Shown: one piece after another, positions 47,549 through 58,996 of the stretch | How positions within the stretch are numbered: the first letter of the stretch is position 1 | Layout of the letters: the number at the start of each line of letters is the position of its first letter | NCBI GenBank assembly: GCA_030248195.1 | Contig: JASAND010026051.1 | Coordinates: 1 to 64,000, forward strand | From: Trissonchulus latispiculum | Lineage: Eukaryota; Nematoda; Enoplea; Enoplida; Ironidae | Reading direction: 5' to 3' | Length of the DNA stretch: 64,000 nt | The notes under the pieces: generated by a model | The model's database searches: none | What the model was told of the DNA's origin: nothing | Seen by the model: only the letters and a program-made list of their open reading frames with translations | Position numbers and translations under genes: made by a program

Positions 47549-47941
47549 AAGAGATGAGCACGGGCCGGATTATTTCGACCCCCCCGCCGGCCGGGCCCAG
47601 AGCAAGCCCTGCCGGGCCCGGCCGGCCCGGCCGCAAAACCCGCCCGGCCCGCGGGGGGAGAATTCGGCCCGGCTCGGACCGCCAAAAGAAAAAACCAAAA
47701 CTTTTACTAGCAATACTATTTCAAAGGCTTCAATGCCAAATGAAAATGCTAATTTATGCTACGAAATGTTAAACCTTGCTGAAAATAATCAGAATGAGTA
47801 AATGTGTAGTTAATTTTAGTGGTTTTACAACATTTGCTAGAGCCAATCCGGCACGTTTCGGCCCGCTCCGGACTATCGTTAAAATTTTCTCTGACCGCAA
47901 ACTAATGGATGTCGGCCCGACCCGGCAAATACTCATCTCTA
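47549..47941. mobile_element. GC-rich TIR element, unit 2
   Basis: The copy of 36,051-36,463 with AGAGATGAG termini. The GC-rich left part is rearranged and about 20 bases shorter. Confidence 0.6.
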
Positions 47942-47982
47942 GCAGTATAGCACAATTTTATACATGACGTTGCAGCACTTAC

Positions 47983-48875
47983 TATTGTGTAAGGTTGGTG
48001 GCTCAAATTCTGGATAAACTTTGAAGTCTTCCGCATCCTCAACTTTCTGCAAACTGACGAACACTTCTACATCTCGATCCCTTCCAATCACGATCCTCTT
48101 TCGCTCCCTGGGTTTCATTTTTACAATCATAGACTGTCGATCCTGCTGATCTGGATTAACGGTGATATTTAGATACAATCTACCAGGAAACTTATTTTCC
48201 AATATTTCTGTGTATTCGCAAAAGTCTGAGTAGATAATCAATTTTTGCCGAACAAAATGGCGCATACTTTGTATACTGTCATATCCTGTCTGCAAAAAAT
48301 GCATAAAAGTTCGTTTTCCCACCGCTGGAATTAGAAGGGTTTCTTTTATATCTATATTACTTTTCTCTGTGTTATACTCTTCTCCAACCTCCCCGTAGGC
48401 CTGGAACACAAGTCTTGTACCACGGTTGGAGATCCAAAGCTGATGCTTCGATTTGAAACGCATTCTTCGAGCGACTCAGGATTGCTGAAATCAACCTTTG
48501 GAATTCCAAAACGGAATCATTCAGAGAGGTTAGCATGTCTTGTATTTCTTTGTAGGCTTGCTCGCGTTCTTCGACCGGAACCATTCCCAGACCTCTGAGT
48601 CTCTGCAACACCTCTCTGCATCCAGATTGCACAGTGCTGTTGTGAATGGAACCAAAAAAGTTGCTTTTATTTATCTCCCTAGTTCTAACGCTGCATTGAA
48701 GTCCACTGTACAACAAACCTTCGGGGGCCTTTCTGTAGTGCACGTCATGATAAGGTTCATAACTATAATCCAGCACAACATAGTGCACGGCATGATAAGG
48801 ATAAGGTTTCACAGTGGAATGCTTAGGAATAAAGCAAAACACTAAAACTGAAAGAACGGCGACTCGGGCGAACAT
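47983..48875 (-). pseudogene. Secreted-protein gene, broken duplicate
   Basis: Starts MFARVAVLSVLVFCF at 48,875 and keeps the second half almost unchanged (KRTFMHFLQTGYDSIQSMRH and the ERKRIVIGRDRD stretch), ending at the same ATA/GTAAGT donor. The N-terminal third is scrambled by deletions (residues about 45-110 of the intact copy are mostly gone), and a frame change around 48,400 separates two overlapping ORFs (48,372-48,875 and 47,939-48,463). Very probably non-functional. Confidence 0.75.
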
Positions 48876-49139
48876 AGCTTTCCCTGAATTCCAGAATTCA
48901 AATTAAGAGGTGCTGAACTTCAAAGCTGTCTTTCAAGAGAAATGAATAGTGCACTGTGCTAAAATAGAGATAATAAAGGCGATCAATTTTCGGAAATTTC
49001 ACATGAGCATGGCTGTCAGCTTTTCGTTTCGTTACCATACATCTGACGCTGTCCCAACACTAACATAGTAGGCTAGCAGTATTTCTTTCATAATATAAAC
49101 ATTAAATGTATAAACTCAACAAACCAGCAACACGCTGTT

Positions 49140-49255
49140 TTTGGGGGACTCTAACAGCCGGCCGGTCAGGCCCGGCCGGGTTTTAGAGAGTTATGGCCTG
49201 GCCTCAAGCCGGGCCAGGCCGGGCCGGGCCGGGCCGGCTTTTAGAATCCCCCGCT
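49140..49255. repeat. GC-rich GGCCCGG repeat, unit 2
   Basis: The duplicate of 37,800-37,915 with altered copy number of CCGGGCC words around GGGTTTTAGAGAGTTATGG. Confidence 0.6.
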
Positions 49256-49952
49256 ATTTTAGTTGTCTAATCCAGCAATACAGGTAGAGAGCTATGCGTG
49301 CCTACTTATAATGGTGTGTCGCTTTCTCCTTCCAGTTTTTTGGCCCGAGGCTCTTAACGCCTGTGGTCATGTCGCTTTAGAACAACCAAAACTTTTGGTT
49401 TTAAAAGTTTCTGTAAACAAAAAGGCAGGAAGAAATCTATGTTGGAATGGAAACAAGAGTACTGCTCGAGGGGAAACGTTAATCCCGAAAATTAAAACGT
49501 TAATTTATTAAGTAATTAATGTTAATGTTAATGACATTAAAAGATAACGACAAAAATTAAGGTGTAACAGCTCAGTTTAGTCCAATTTTCATCATTCAGC
49601 TTTCATTTCACTGAACTCATTTCATCATTCCATTTGTCAGCTGAGCTTCTGCTTGTTTTCAGGATTACCGGTAGAATAATTGTGCATCCAGCAACTTTCA
49701 CATTCTTTGAGTGTTACCGTCCCAAGGTCCATGGAGTCCAACAATGACGCAGACAACAAGAATGCTGAAAAAACAGATGGAATGCAAACTCAAACAAAAC
49801 ATGTGGATCCGGTTGTATTACTGGACACTAACTTAATGTGTATTTACCGAAAGTTAGAGTAAACTAATTTTGTAAATTTAATCGATCTTCTTCACTGATC
49901 GTTCGGTCTGTCAGCTTGACCCATAAGCACCATTTTTGTAATGAGCGATGTC

Positions 49953-50038
49953 CGTACATGTGCTTGGAGGGTTTCACCCCTCAGACCTGGACCTCACCTC
50001 CCCCCAGAGGGATCCCCCACCCCCCAGAATCCGGATTT
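49953..50038. mobile_element. hAT-like MITE, family 1, truncated
   Basis: Begins CGTACATGTGC after the flank GCGATGTC (49,945-49,952), then is cut off after GAATCCGG and fused to the sequence normally downstream of the element. The right end and right TSD are missing. Confidence 0.75.
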
Positions 50039-50118
50039 TAAAAAAGATCTCTCCAAAGTAGGAGAAAAGCAGGGATCTTTAAGGGGGCGCTTGCATTACC
50101 GTGAACGGTTCTCCTGAT

Positions 50119-51140
50119 TTAAGGTGGTGGTATCCTTTTGTACAGTGCTTTTGTGGTGATTTTTTGACTAACTTTCGCAATTTGTATAGTTGGAAAGAGC
50201 TTTATATATCGTTTTAAAGCTTATAATTTGTACATTCGTATGCGCCTACGAAACTAGCAGAATTAACAACAAAACAGCTAAAATTTTTTGACATACTGAC
50301 ATCTGACAGGCTGAATTTAGACTAAAACCTTTTGAACATTGATTTCTCAAAACTGTAGAAGCGACCAAAATGTTTTCTTGTGCTATGATATGAAGGATAT
50401 GTATGCCGAGGGACATTTTTTGGATTTGGCTCAACAAGTTTCAATACTCCAGAAAATCCGGCAAATGTGCGGTGGCACAAAATTTCGCACCTTCGTGTTC
50501 AGGTTTCTCGCAACTGGAGACGTTTTAGCTCAAACCAAGAAAAATAACCCTCCACAATAGGGCAAATTTTCATCCGGCCAAAAATCAGGCAAATCCATTG
50601 CGTAGTTTTTGAGAGATCGATGTTCAAAACAAAGTAATCGCAGTTTTGACAAAATGGTTTTTCGGCCAAATCTCTAGCTTAAAGCAACAAACTCCAACGA
50701 ATAGGCATTGATAAAATGTACAAAATACAATACAATTGGACGACGTATCGATTGAGTATAAATAGAACAAAATTGTCCGTAAGATTTGGCAGTAATTTAC
50801 AAAAAACTGATTTCCTCGAAAATGACCGTTTTTGGACCCCAAAAATTGTTTTTGGCTTATACTGACTTAACAACTAGAGATAGCTCAAAAGTTGTCAAAA
50901 GAAAAAATGTTCACTTCTGTGCCCTCTTGCCAGTCATTCCAACCAATCCGGTGTATCGACTATGTACTGAAAGAATAATGGCAAAAACTAGGAATTTTAT
51001 ATCTTTGCACCTAAAAATGCGGGACTGGTCCCAGAATGTTAAAGAGTACCAAAATAGTATGTTTGGAAGGTTTCATCAACTTTCATAAGGATATAAAGCC
51101 TATAGGGTCAAATTTACACAAAGCGATACCAGCACCGTAA
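50119..51140. mobile_element. TTAA MITE, family E1 variant, unit 2
   Basis: Begins TTAAGGTGGTGGTATCC and ends GATACCAGCACCGTAA, so the right TTAA has mutated to GTAA. Homologous to 40,610-41,622. Confidence 0.75.
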
Positions 51141-51329
51141 GGAACTGTCTCAAATTAAAAATCAAATAATACGATTTATTAAAACGTTTCATGTTGCAGC
51201 TGATATGCGTTTTCTTATGCATTTATTTTGTCTGACAGTCAGAGTTTTCTACTTTTTGCTTGCAACAAAAACTAGGCTAAAAAGCTGAAGCTATTGTACA
51301 GCAGTGCGAAAAACGTAAAAGGGTACACA

Positions 51330-53034
51330 ACAGGTATAAGTTTAAATTTTCAAAACTATGCCATTCATTAACGGCTAAAGTTTTGCACAAATGTATAAAT
51401 AGACCTAGTGCAGCGGTAATTTTTTCAGTTTTTCGATTTATACATTTTGAGTATTTTTTTCATGTTCGAAATCTTCGAAAATTAATATTTAGTGGAATAT
51501 ATGATTAATTAAAAACTAATCAAGTTGCCCCTGCGCACGTCTGAAATGAACGTACATGCAAAATTTGAGCAACCTTGGTTGAAGCATTAATGAGAAAGTT
51601 AATTTTGAAAATTTCGCATGAGAAAGTTAATTTTGAAAATTTCGCAGTTATCGCTTTTGTTTTGCGCAGATATTATGCTTTTAATAAGTTGCATAGTGTA
51701 TTTCTTAAAATAATATGCAAATACGACACAAAAACATCATAAAAATCCAATAGAATTCATTTTCGATGGACTAGTTTTTACTTTGCCATACGCAGTGGGA
51801 ATGGTGAACGTAATTTTGCCATATATTCAACCGCCTGTAACTTTTGATTCAAACCACGTACAGAAGAGATATGCACATCGTTATAACGCTCTATTTATGC
51901 TCTTTCATCTAGTGCATTCGAGTTTATCGTTCGCAGCTTTACTAAAATTTCGAAATTCTAAGCCATAGTGGTAGCTAGCCAAGCACGTGGTCTCCGTTGC
52001 CGAAATTTTGTCAAAACATGCTCCGCCAAACAAAGTAAATTCGGGTGGGATTTCTTTAAAAATGAGCAATCGGTCCAAATTTTATATCTATATTTATTTC
52101 CGATAATGCAAGCGCCCCCCTTAACGTGGCGCTTGCATTATCGGGATAATTGATGTAAAATTTGGACAGGTTGTTAAATTTTGAAGAGATCTGAAGTGAT
52201 TCTAGCTTGGTTACCGCGCAATGTCGTGACAAACTTTCAGCACGTGATTGGGTTGCTACCTTTATGCTTAGTAAATCGAAATTTTATTAAAGCTCCGTAT
52301 AATACTTTCAAATACGCTAGGTGAAAGAGCATAGATAGAACTTTACATCTATGTAAGCTATGTAAACATCTCTCCTGTACGTGATTTCTGCCAAAAGTTA
52401 CAAGCGGTTGAATTTATAGCAAAATTACGTTGACCATTCCCATCGCGAATGGCAAAGTAACAACTAATCATTGAGAATGAATTCCACAGGGTTTTCATGA
52501 TGGTTTTGTGTTGGATTTGTTTATTATTTTCTGAGATACACTATGAAACTTATTAAAAGTATGATGTATGCGTAAAACAGAAGCGACTGGTACGAAATCT
52601 TTTAAAGTTATTTTCTCATAAATGCTTCTACCAAGCTTGTTCAAATTTAGCGTGTACGCTTATTTGAAGTGGTGCGCAGGGGCATTTTTTGTTTAAAGCG
52701 TATATTTCGTGAAATTCTGATTTTAAAAGTTTTTGAACATGAATAAATTTTTTAAAATGGCATAAATCAAGAAACTGAAACAAATGCCCCTGCATTAGGT
52801 TTATTTATACAATTTTGCAAAAGTTCAGCTAATTTCATTTAGCCGTTAATGAATGACACTGTTTTGAAAATTTAAACTTCTCCCTGTTGTGTAGGTCGCA
52901 AGCCAATTACTGGATTCTTCATATTCTATAAATCGCTAGTATTAAGCACCAGCTACCACGCTCAATGTTTGAAACAGATTGGTTGAAAAATGAACTCAGG
53001 AGAACCGTTTCCGGTAACGCAAGCGCCCCCTTAA
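51330..53034. mobile_element. Fold-back pair of TTAA elements, family F3
   Basis: Left arm about 51,330-52,120 and right arm 52,125-52,900 are imperfect inverted copies (CCATTCATTAACGGCTAAA at 51,360 mirrors TTTAGCCGTTAATGAATG at 52,840). At the centre, GCAAGCGCCCCCCTTAA meets CGTGGCGCTTGC, so two elements share a central TTAA (52,121-52,124). The right one ends GCAAGCGCCCCCTTAA at 53,034. No transposase ORF. Confidence 0.7.
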
Positions 53035-53049
53035 GGTGGTAGTACCACT

Positions 53050-53246
53050 CAGACATGTGCAGGAGGGGAAGTTCTGGGGGGGGGGTGAAGGGCGGCCGAA
53101 GGCCGCCGAAAAACCGGATTTTCCGGTTTTTTACCGGAAAAATCCTGATTCTGGGGGGGGGGGTGAGGCACCCCACTGGGGGGGGGGTGAGCTCAGGTCT
53201 GGCGGGTGAAAACCCTCCCCAAACCCCCCCTCCCAAGCACACGTAT
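53050..53246. mobile_element. hAT-like MITE, family 1, inserted in a TTAA element
   Basis: 197 bp, CAGACATGTGC ... GCACACGTATG, with a perfect 8-bp TSD GTACCACT at 53,042-53,049 and 53,247-53,254. The target is the start of a TTAAGGTGGTAG element, so this insertion is younger than that element. Confidence 0.9.
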
Positions 53247-53254
53247 GGTACCAC

Positions 53255-54240
53255 TACCGGGGTGCACTTTGCACAGAAACTGTGAACTATATAAAGACAT
53301 AATCAATAGCCTTGAAATTTGGCACATTTGTTCTTTATTGCGTTTTGCATCAAACGAGCTGGCCAACTCTGCTGAGAAGACTGGCTTGCTGTCTACGCAA
53401 AAGGAAATGTATGTAAGCTTTGAAATGAAATATCTCCTTCAATCCTCGGCGAATTCATTTGAAATTTCGCATGTAAGCTTTATTCATATAAGCGCTCAGG
53501 CCGTTTTTTAGTTTTTGATAAAAATAAATTTTTCGTTTTTTAGCTTATTTTGAAAAATTGTAAATTCTGTATCTTGCCTACTATGTGTTTTTCTTAAAAC
53601 AAAGAAAATGTCCTGAGCATATGCAGACATAACACACATCTGCCAAATTTGATCAATTATCTTTGAAGCAGTTACGAGAAAATCTTTTTTCTTTTGCTTT
53701 GGTTTTGGGAATTTACATTGCTTTCAAGCAGTTGAATTGTGTGCTTTGTTGCATAATACACATAAGTAACACACTAACAACCTTTAAAATCCAATAGATT
53801 TAATTTTTGGATAAACTGCTATTACTTTACATTGTAGATGCAAACGGTCAACGTAAGTCAGCCGTATCTAAAACTATTTGTAACTTTTGATACAAACCAC
53901 GTACAGAAGAGATATGCACATCATTTTAAAGCTCTTTTTGTGCTCTTTCATAGGGTAGATTCAAATTTCAAATGTAAAGCTTAAATAAAATTTTTATTAT
54001 TTTCGCATGCGCAAAGCCTGATGGTAGCAAGCCGATTATTCACTCTCAGACACCAACATTTTGTGGAAAGATAGCCTGCCAGCCAAACGTGTTTCACCAA
54101 TAGTTTTGTCATGTTTGCTTCATTTATACCAAGATTAGGTCGAAATTTCCGCTAGTGGTACTGTACAGCAGGGCGGTGATGCCCTACTGTCATATTTCTT
54201 TTATTATTTAAAAAGATTCTTCTCTCAAATTTAATCCGAG
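53255..54240. mobile_element. F3-related sequence
   Basis: Shares ACAAACCACGTACAGAAGAG and the surrounding 150 bases with 51,785-51,910 in direct orientation. Probably the body of the TTAA element interrupted by the MITE at 53,050. The right end is not clear. No gene. Confidence 0.55.
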
Positions 54241-55479
54241 TTTAGGGGGGGTCCACCATGAAAAATTTTATGGTCACGGATTTTGCTCATTTTGACACAA
54301 AATTTTGTCACATTTGTCCTGCATATCGAGTTTCAATTTCGAGTAGTTTCGTTCAGTACTTAATGAGTAACCGGCCATTAATTGCATGCAATTTGAAAAC
54401 AGGTGAAAACGGCGGTGCCGCAGCAAATAAAGGCACTTTACACCTGAACTTCCTTGAGAATGGAGCTATATTCGGTTGTATGTTTGATATCTGATGCAAA
54501 CAAAGAACTTAGGGTAGCTTTTAATGATAAAACGTTTCTTTATGACTTTATTTAGTGATTTTAGGAAGTAGCACCGACGCTGGAAAGCCTTGACCATGAA
54601 AATCATTTAACGGCCGATAACTTGAATTTGGTGTTTATGCGGGCAATGGTCCAAGAAGAAAAAATGTTCCCGACAATGAGAGCTTTCGATTGATATAGAA
54701 TTTAACGTATTTCGAAAAATTTGAAAAATCGCTATTTTTGAGATTATGGTTGTCAGATCCCCATATTTGACCCCAGCGACCAACTGGGTGCACTAACCTG
54801 CACCATTTGTGCCCAAACTTGACCTAAAGTCATCAATAATCGTGCGCAAATAGATAGTCTAACATTTTATAGTTCTGTGTTGCCATTGCTCTATGTTATT
54901 TGCCAAAAAACGGGAATTTTCAAAATTTTGCTAAAAATTGAGATTTCTGCGCCAGAGAAATCTCGAAATCGGACAGAGTTAACCAGGATCAATTGGTATC
55001 GTTCGAATTGCCTTGTCATAAGCTGTGATTTGTAGGAAGTAGAATTTTTAATTAGGCCTTACAGCTTTCAGAATATTTCATCAAAGTTGCTGACCCCCAA
55101 TTCCAACTTTGCAAAACAGTCTAATTTGGCTGTTCGCAAATTTGAAAAATAAATTAAAAATTTTTGAAGCCCTAAATTAAAATTCTGCTTCCTACAAATC
55201 ACCCTTCTAGATCGTATTTATGATATAAGATGGACGTTGAAGTGATCCGTTTTGTCGTTGGCGAGATTTCTCTGGCGCACGGAAAAAATCACCACTTTTT
55301 CCGTTTCCTATGTTTAACACATACTGACATCAACTTTGAGGTGAAATTACTCGCTAACCGTAAGAGATCCGACCATTTCAAAAACTCGTTAAAATATACC
55401 GATCGGACAACAAAATATGTGAAAATGAGCAAAATCGGAGATGGTCGAAAAATCGGCCAAAAATGGACCCCCCCCTTAA
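54241..55479. mobile_element. TTAA MITE, family F2, full length
   Basis: Begins TTTAGGGGGGGTCCACC and ends GGACCCCCCCCTTAA, inverted termini of about 15 bases. The left target site is degenerate (TTTA). Interior blocks are shared with 38,932-39,415 and 60,687-61,911. Short ORFs are not conserved. Confidence 0.75.
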
Positions 55480-55635
55480 GTATCTCGTTTTGGCGAAAAA
55501 GCCCCTGTTAGTTCATAATTTATGCATGAAAATGTAATTTTATGTAACAATCCATATTTGTTGTAATTGCACGAAGATAGATTAGCAATTTGACTAGTTT
55601 GGTTTCGAAATTCTCTCAAAAGTCTTTTTTAAAAT

Positions 55636-55973
55636 CTGATTGGCAGGGCAGGTCACGTGTGATCACGTGACTGGGTGTTCTTTCGTTACTTTCAAAAGCC
55701 CAGTCAGTCTTATTCGTTCTTTCGCGCAGGTTGGCGGTTTTCTCTAGTGCTCCCGTATTTTAAAATTGTATGTTCTTGGATTTTCTCAGCCAAAATTTGG
55801 GGTCCCTTAGTGCCTTTGAACGTCGGAGTAGACTAGTAAAAGACCTCCTAATCTGGTGATAGATTGGGTGGGGGACGCCCAACTATATTATTAGTACGGG
55901 CCTGCCGGTCTATATCTTTCTATTATTCTTTGTATTTTATGATTGCTGCTCCGCCATCTCTTGGAATCAATCT
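55636..55973 (+). promoter_or_regulatory. Promoter-like motif cluster and possible tiny first exon
   Basis: Within 100 bases: ATTGG (an inverted CCAAT box) at 55,639-55,643; two CACGTG E-boxes at 55,654-55,659 and 55,664-55,669, centred one helical turn apart in a palindrome; and TTTCGCGC (E2F-like) at 55,720-55,727. Downstream, ATG at 55,939 opens a frame MIAAPPSLGIN that reaches GTAAGTG, a strong splice donor, at 55,974. This could be the 5' end of a gene whose remaining exons lie elsewhere; no downstream exon is visible in the window. The rest of 55,974-56,960 shows nothing. Confidence 0.35.
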
Positions 55974-57064
55974 GTAAGTGTTTCATCCCACTTTATTGTA
56001 TTTCCCTCCCCCTTTTATATTAAAATTTATAATACGGCCACTGGGCCTAGTGCAATTTAGCTAGGTTTAGATTTGTTTAAAAATATGTTCCAAAATATGA
56101 AGCATGTGAAAATCAATCCAAGGCAGTAAGTTGCGAATCATGGCCTAATGTAACATGTAACTGCAGTCTGCACAATCCAATTGCGTTTTTTTAATTTATT
56201 TATTGAAAAAGCTGAAAAAATTCCGTTCCAACAGAATGTATAAATTGCCTTAATTTGTCGCGAACAGATTTTTGCAATTTGAACAATTAGGAGATCTTAC
56301 AAATAAGAAATTTCAAAATTTTTACAAAATCTTACAAAGAAATATTTACAAATCTTTCTTTTCTTCTTTATTCAATTCCATTGTTTGGGAACGAGTGTCC
56401 TGCACTCATGCATTAATCAAGGTGCTTCACATTTGCTGGAACTGGATGGTTGCAAACATTGTGGTTGCAAACACCATATAACAGCAGGTTCTTGGATTAT
56501 GGATTTGAAAGATATTTGAAGGCTCAGATACTAATACTACTGATACTGATAAATACATCAGATACTGATACTAATAAATACTTCGGAGATAATAGTAGCA
56601 GTGTCAGCGAAGTTAGCTAAAATCTTGGTTTCCGTGGTGAAATGGTAAAAACGCTGCATTTGCGCTTGCGACTCGACTCGACTCGACACTTTACTGCAAG
56701 GTTTTCATTGCGTAAGTTACTATATGTACATATATATATCTCAATTTTATTTATTTAATCTTTTCAAAAGTTTGCATGACGGATTTTTTTCCAATTTCAA
56801 AAAATTCTTCAAATTCTGGGGGCTCTGCCCCCCAGACCCCCCGTGTATCTACTTGTGTAAATTCTCACTGCTATGCTTCACTCACGGGATATAATTGTTT
56901 TCAAATTGGCAAAATTCAAAGTGAACTACCCTTTCCATACACAATTTTAATTTTCTTGTAATAATATTTTGTTCCTGGAAAAAGAAATTTTTACCCCCCC
57001 CCCTCCCGGAAAATTTGGTTACCCCCCCGGAAAAATTTTTCAGCGGGGCCCCCCTTTTCAAACT

Positions 57065-57080
57065 CCTGGATCCGCCACTG
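57065..57080. other. Terminal sequence of a third hAT-like family
   Basis: CCTGGATCCGCCACTG; its inverted partner CACTGGCGGATCCAGG is at 58,060-58,075. CAGTGGCGGATCCAGG-type ends recur in hAT elements of many animals. The other end of each element was not found. Confidence 0.5.
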
Positions 57081-57124
57081 GCCTGGAGTTGCGATCGCGT
57101 CATAATAAATATATAGGTGTTGTC

Positions 57125-58009
57125 CATAGGTGTGTTAGGGGCATAGGTGTACCTGGGGGGGGGGGGTGGGGGGAACCCCTCCCCCCAAATTGAAAAGTGC
57201 CGACCCCACCCTCGAAAATTTTAAGGCAGACCCCACCCCACCCCCAAATGGCCAAATCCCAGACCCCACCCACCCTAATTTTCCAGACCCCACCCTCAAA
57301 ATTTTGAAAAATTTGCCTCAAAATTAGTAAAAATTCGAAATTTTTGCAAAAAATCCATGTTTTTTCGACTAAATGAGCAAACATGAAGAAATATTGTTGA
57401 TTTTTAGTTGGAAATAACGTTTTTTCAGCGAATTCGCGAATTTTTTCTAAATTTTTGACCGAAAAATTTTTTACCCCCCCCCCCAAATTCGATTTTTCCG
57501 GACCCCACCCCACCTCAAACCGGCTGACCCCACCCACCCTAATTTCGGCTACCCCCTCCCCCAACGATTTCTCAAGGTACACCTATGGTTAGGGGGGGGT
57601 GGGGGTGGGGGGGACCCCTCCCCCCAAATGAAGGGGTCGCCGACCCCCCCTAAAAATTTTTTCCTACTCCTCCCCCCAAATCGATTTTTTCAGACCCCTC
57701 CCCTCCCTAAGAATTTTCTAACCCCTACCTAAATTTTTGAAAATTTTTACCTAAAAATTCGAAATTTTTCCAAAAAATTCCAAAAATTAGCGAAAAATTG
57801 CTAGAATTCGCTTAATTAAGCTAAAAATCGTAAAAAATAGCTGTAAAATGAGAAAATTTTTCAATTTTTTAACGAAAAACCAATTTTTCGCCGACCCCCC
57901 CCTCGAAAATTTTTCTTACCCCTCCCCCCAAATCGACTTTTTCGCCAAACCCCCCTCCCTACGTTTTTCTGAACCCCCACCCCCACTTTTTTCGCCAGCC
58001 ACACCTATG
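57125..58009. mobile_element. hAT-like MITE, family 2, outer element
   Basis: 885 bp including a nested insertion. Ends CATAGGTGTG ... CACACCTATG, flanked by a perfect 8-bp TSD GTGTTGTC (57,117-57,124 and 58,010-58,017). The interior alternates C/G runs with AT-rich GAAATTTTT words. The ORFs on both strands here are low-complexity. Confidence 0.9.
57142..57587. mobile_element. hAT-like MITE, family 2, nested element
   Basis: 446 bp, CATAGGTGTACCT ... AGGTACACCTATG (13-bp perfect terminal inverted repeats), with a perfect 8-bp TSD GTTAGGGG at 57,134-57,141 and 57,588-57,595. It sits near the left end of the outer element and is therefore the later insertion. Confidence 0.92.
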
Positions 58010-58059
58010 GTGTTGTCGGTGTATGGTGGGGGGGGGGGTGTAGCCGTAAGCCTAGGTAG

Positions 58060-58251
58060 CACTGGCGGATCCAGGACTTGGTGACAGGGGGGGGGGGCGG
58101 AGCTCCTCCGAAGTTGAAGAAATTTTTTGTGTGAAGAACTGAGAAAATTGTTTAAAATTTTTTACATAGGCAAAAATGGTAATTGTCTCCTAAAGATCGG
58201 ATGCATTTCAAGCATTTTCTTCATAAATGCAATAATTATGCGGATTAAAAG
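58060..58251. other. Start of a third-family hAT-like element
   Basis: Begins CACTGGCGGATCCAGG, then a G run and an AT-rich body, and is interrupted at 58,252 by a family 2 MITE. Confidence 0.5.
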
Positions 58252-58818
58252 CATAGCTGTACGGCGATTTGGGTTGGGATGGGAGGGCCCCCTCCCCCGG
58301 AATTTTCGGCTTCGGGGGGCCCCTTTCTAGAAGACCCCCAAATCCCCCTCCCCCACGACCCCCCAAACCTCCCCCATTAAATTTTTTCTATGTTTATGTC
58401 AAAAATCGCATTTTCAGCCATTGCTAATGCCAAAAAACTTTCAACTATGAAGTAATTTTGACATTAGACATCGGTTTTAAACTAGAAAACTTCATTGGCA
58501 ACATGTTTCTAAGTATAAAATAAGGTCAATATTGAGCCAATAAGTCCATAATACTGTTAAAAACGTGCATTTCTCGCAACAATAAGCACTTTAAGCCAAA
58601 AATTTGGACTTTTTTGTAAAAATTTTGCAGAATTTACACTAAAATACCCAATTTTTGCCCAATTTTTCCCGCCGTCGGCGCGACTAACCCCCCCCCCCGG
58701 TTGGGGGGGGGGAAAGCCGGGGCTCCCAACAATTTTTGGAGAGGGTTGTAAAAATGGCTGGGGGGTTACCCCCCACAACCCCTCCCCCAACCTTCCCCCA
58801 ATTACACGTACACCTATG
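58252..58818. mobile_element. hAT-like MITE, family 2, third copy
   Basis: 567 bp, CATAGCTGTACG ... CGTACACCTATG, with a perfect 8-bp TSD ATTAAAAG at 58,244-58,251 and 58,819-58,826. The interior is C/G-run rich like the other copies. Confidence 0.9.
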
Positions 58819-58996
58819 ATTAAAAGTGTAAAGGCGCGAAATTTTTTGGGTTTTTGCCCTTTTTCGTCTTTCTCCTTTATTTTTCCTATGATTTTTAATT
58901 GGAAATATATAACGTTTCTTGGCGAATTTGCGAATTTTTTCGGCACTTATTTAGATGGGGGGGCGATTTTTTCGCCTTGGTCCCCCCCTTATGGTT

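Larger units (their letters stand above)
42560..51140. repeat. Segmental duplication, unit 2
   Basis: The direct duplicate of unit 1. It lacks the 1.7-kb internal tandem duplication and the F2 element, and has small deletions in the SINE head and the secreted-protein exon. The proximal part (42,560-43,560) is more diverged than the middle (44,760-47,540), suggesting patchy gene conversion or different duplication ages. Confidence 0.9.

Noticed and set aside
56630..56700. Possible tRNA gene (GTGGTGAAATGGTAAAAACG)
   Set aside because: It resembles a D arm, but no B-box or acceptor pairing follows.
56969..58350. Long ORFs rich in Pro/Gly on both strands
   Set aside because: They are translations of C and G runs inside MITEs, not genes.
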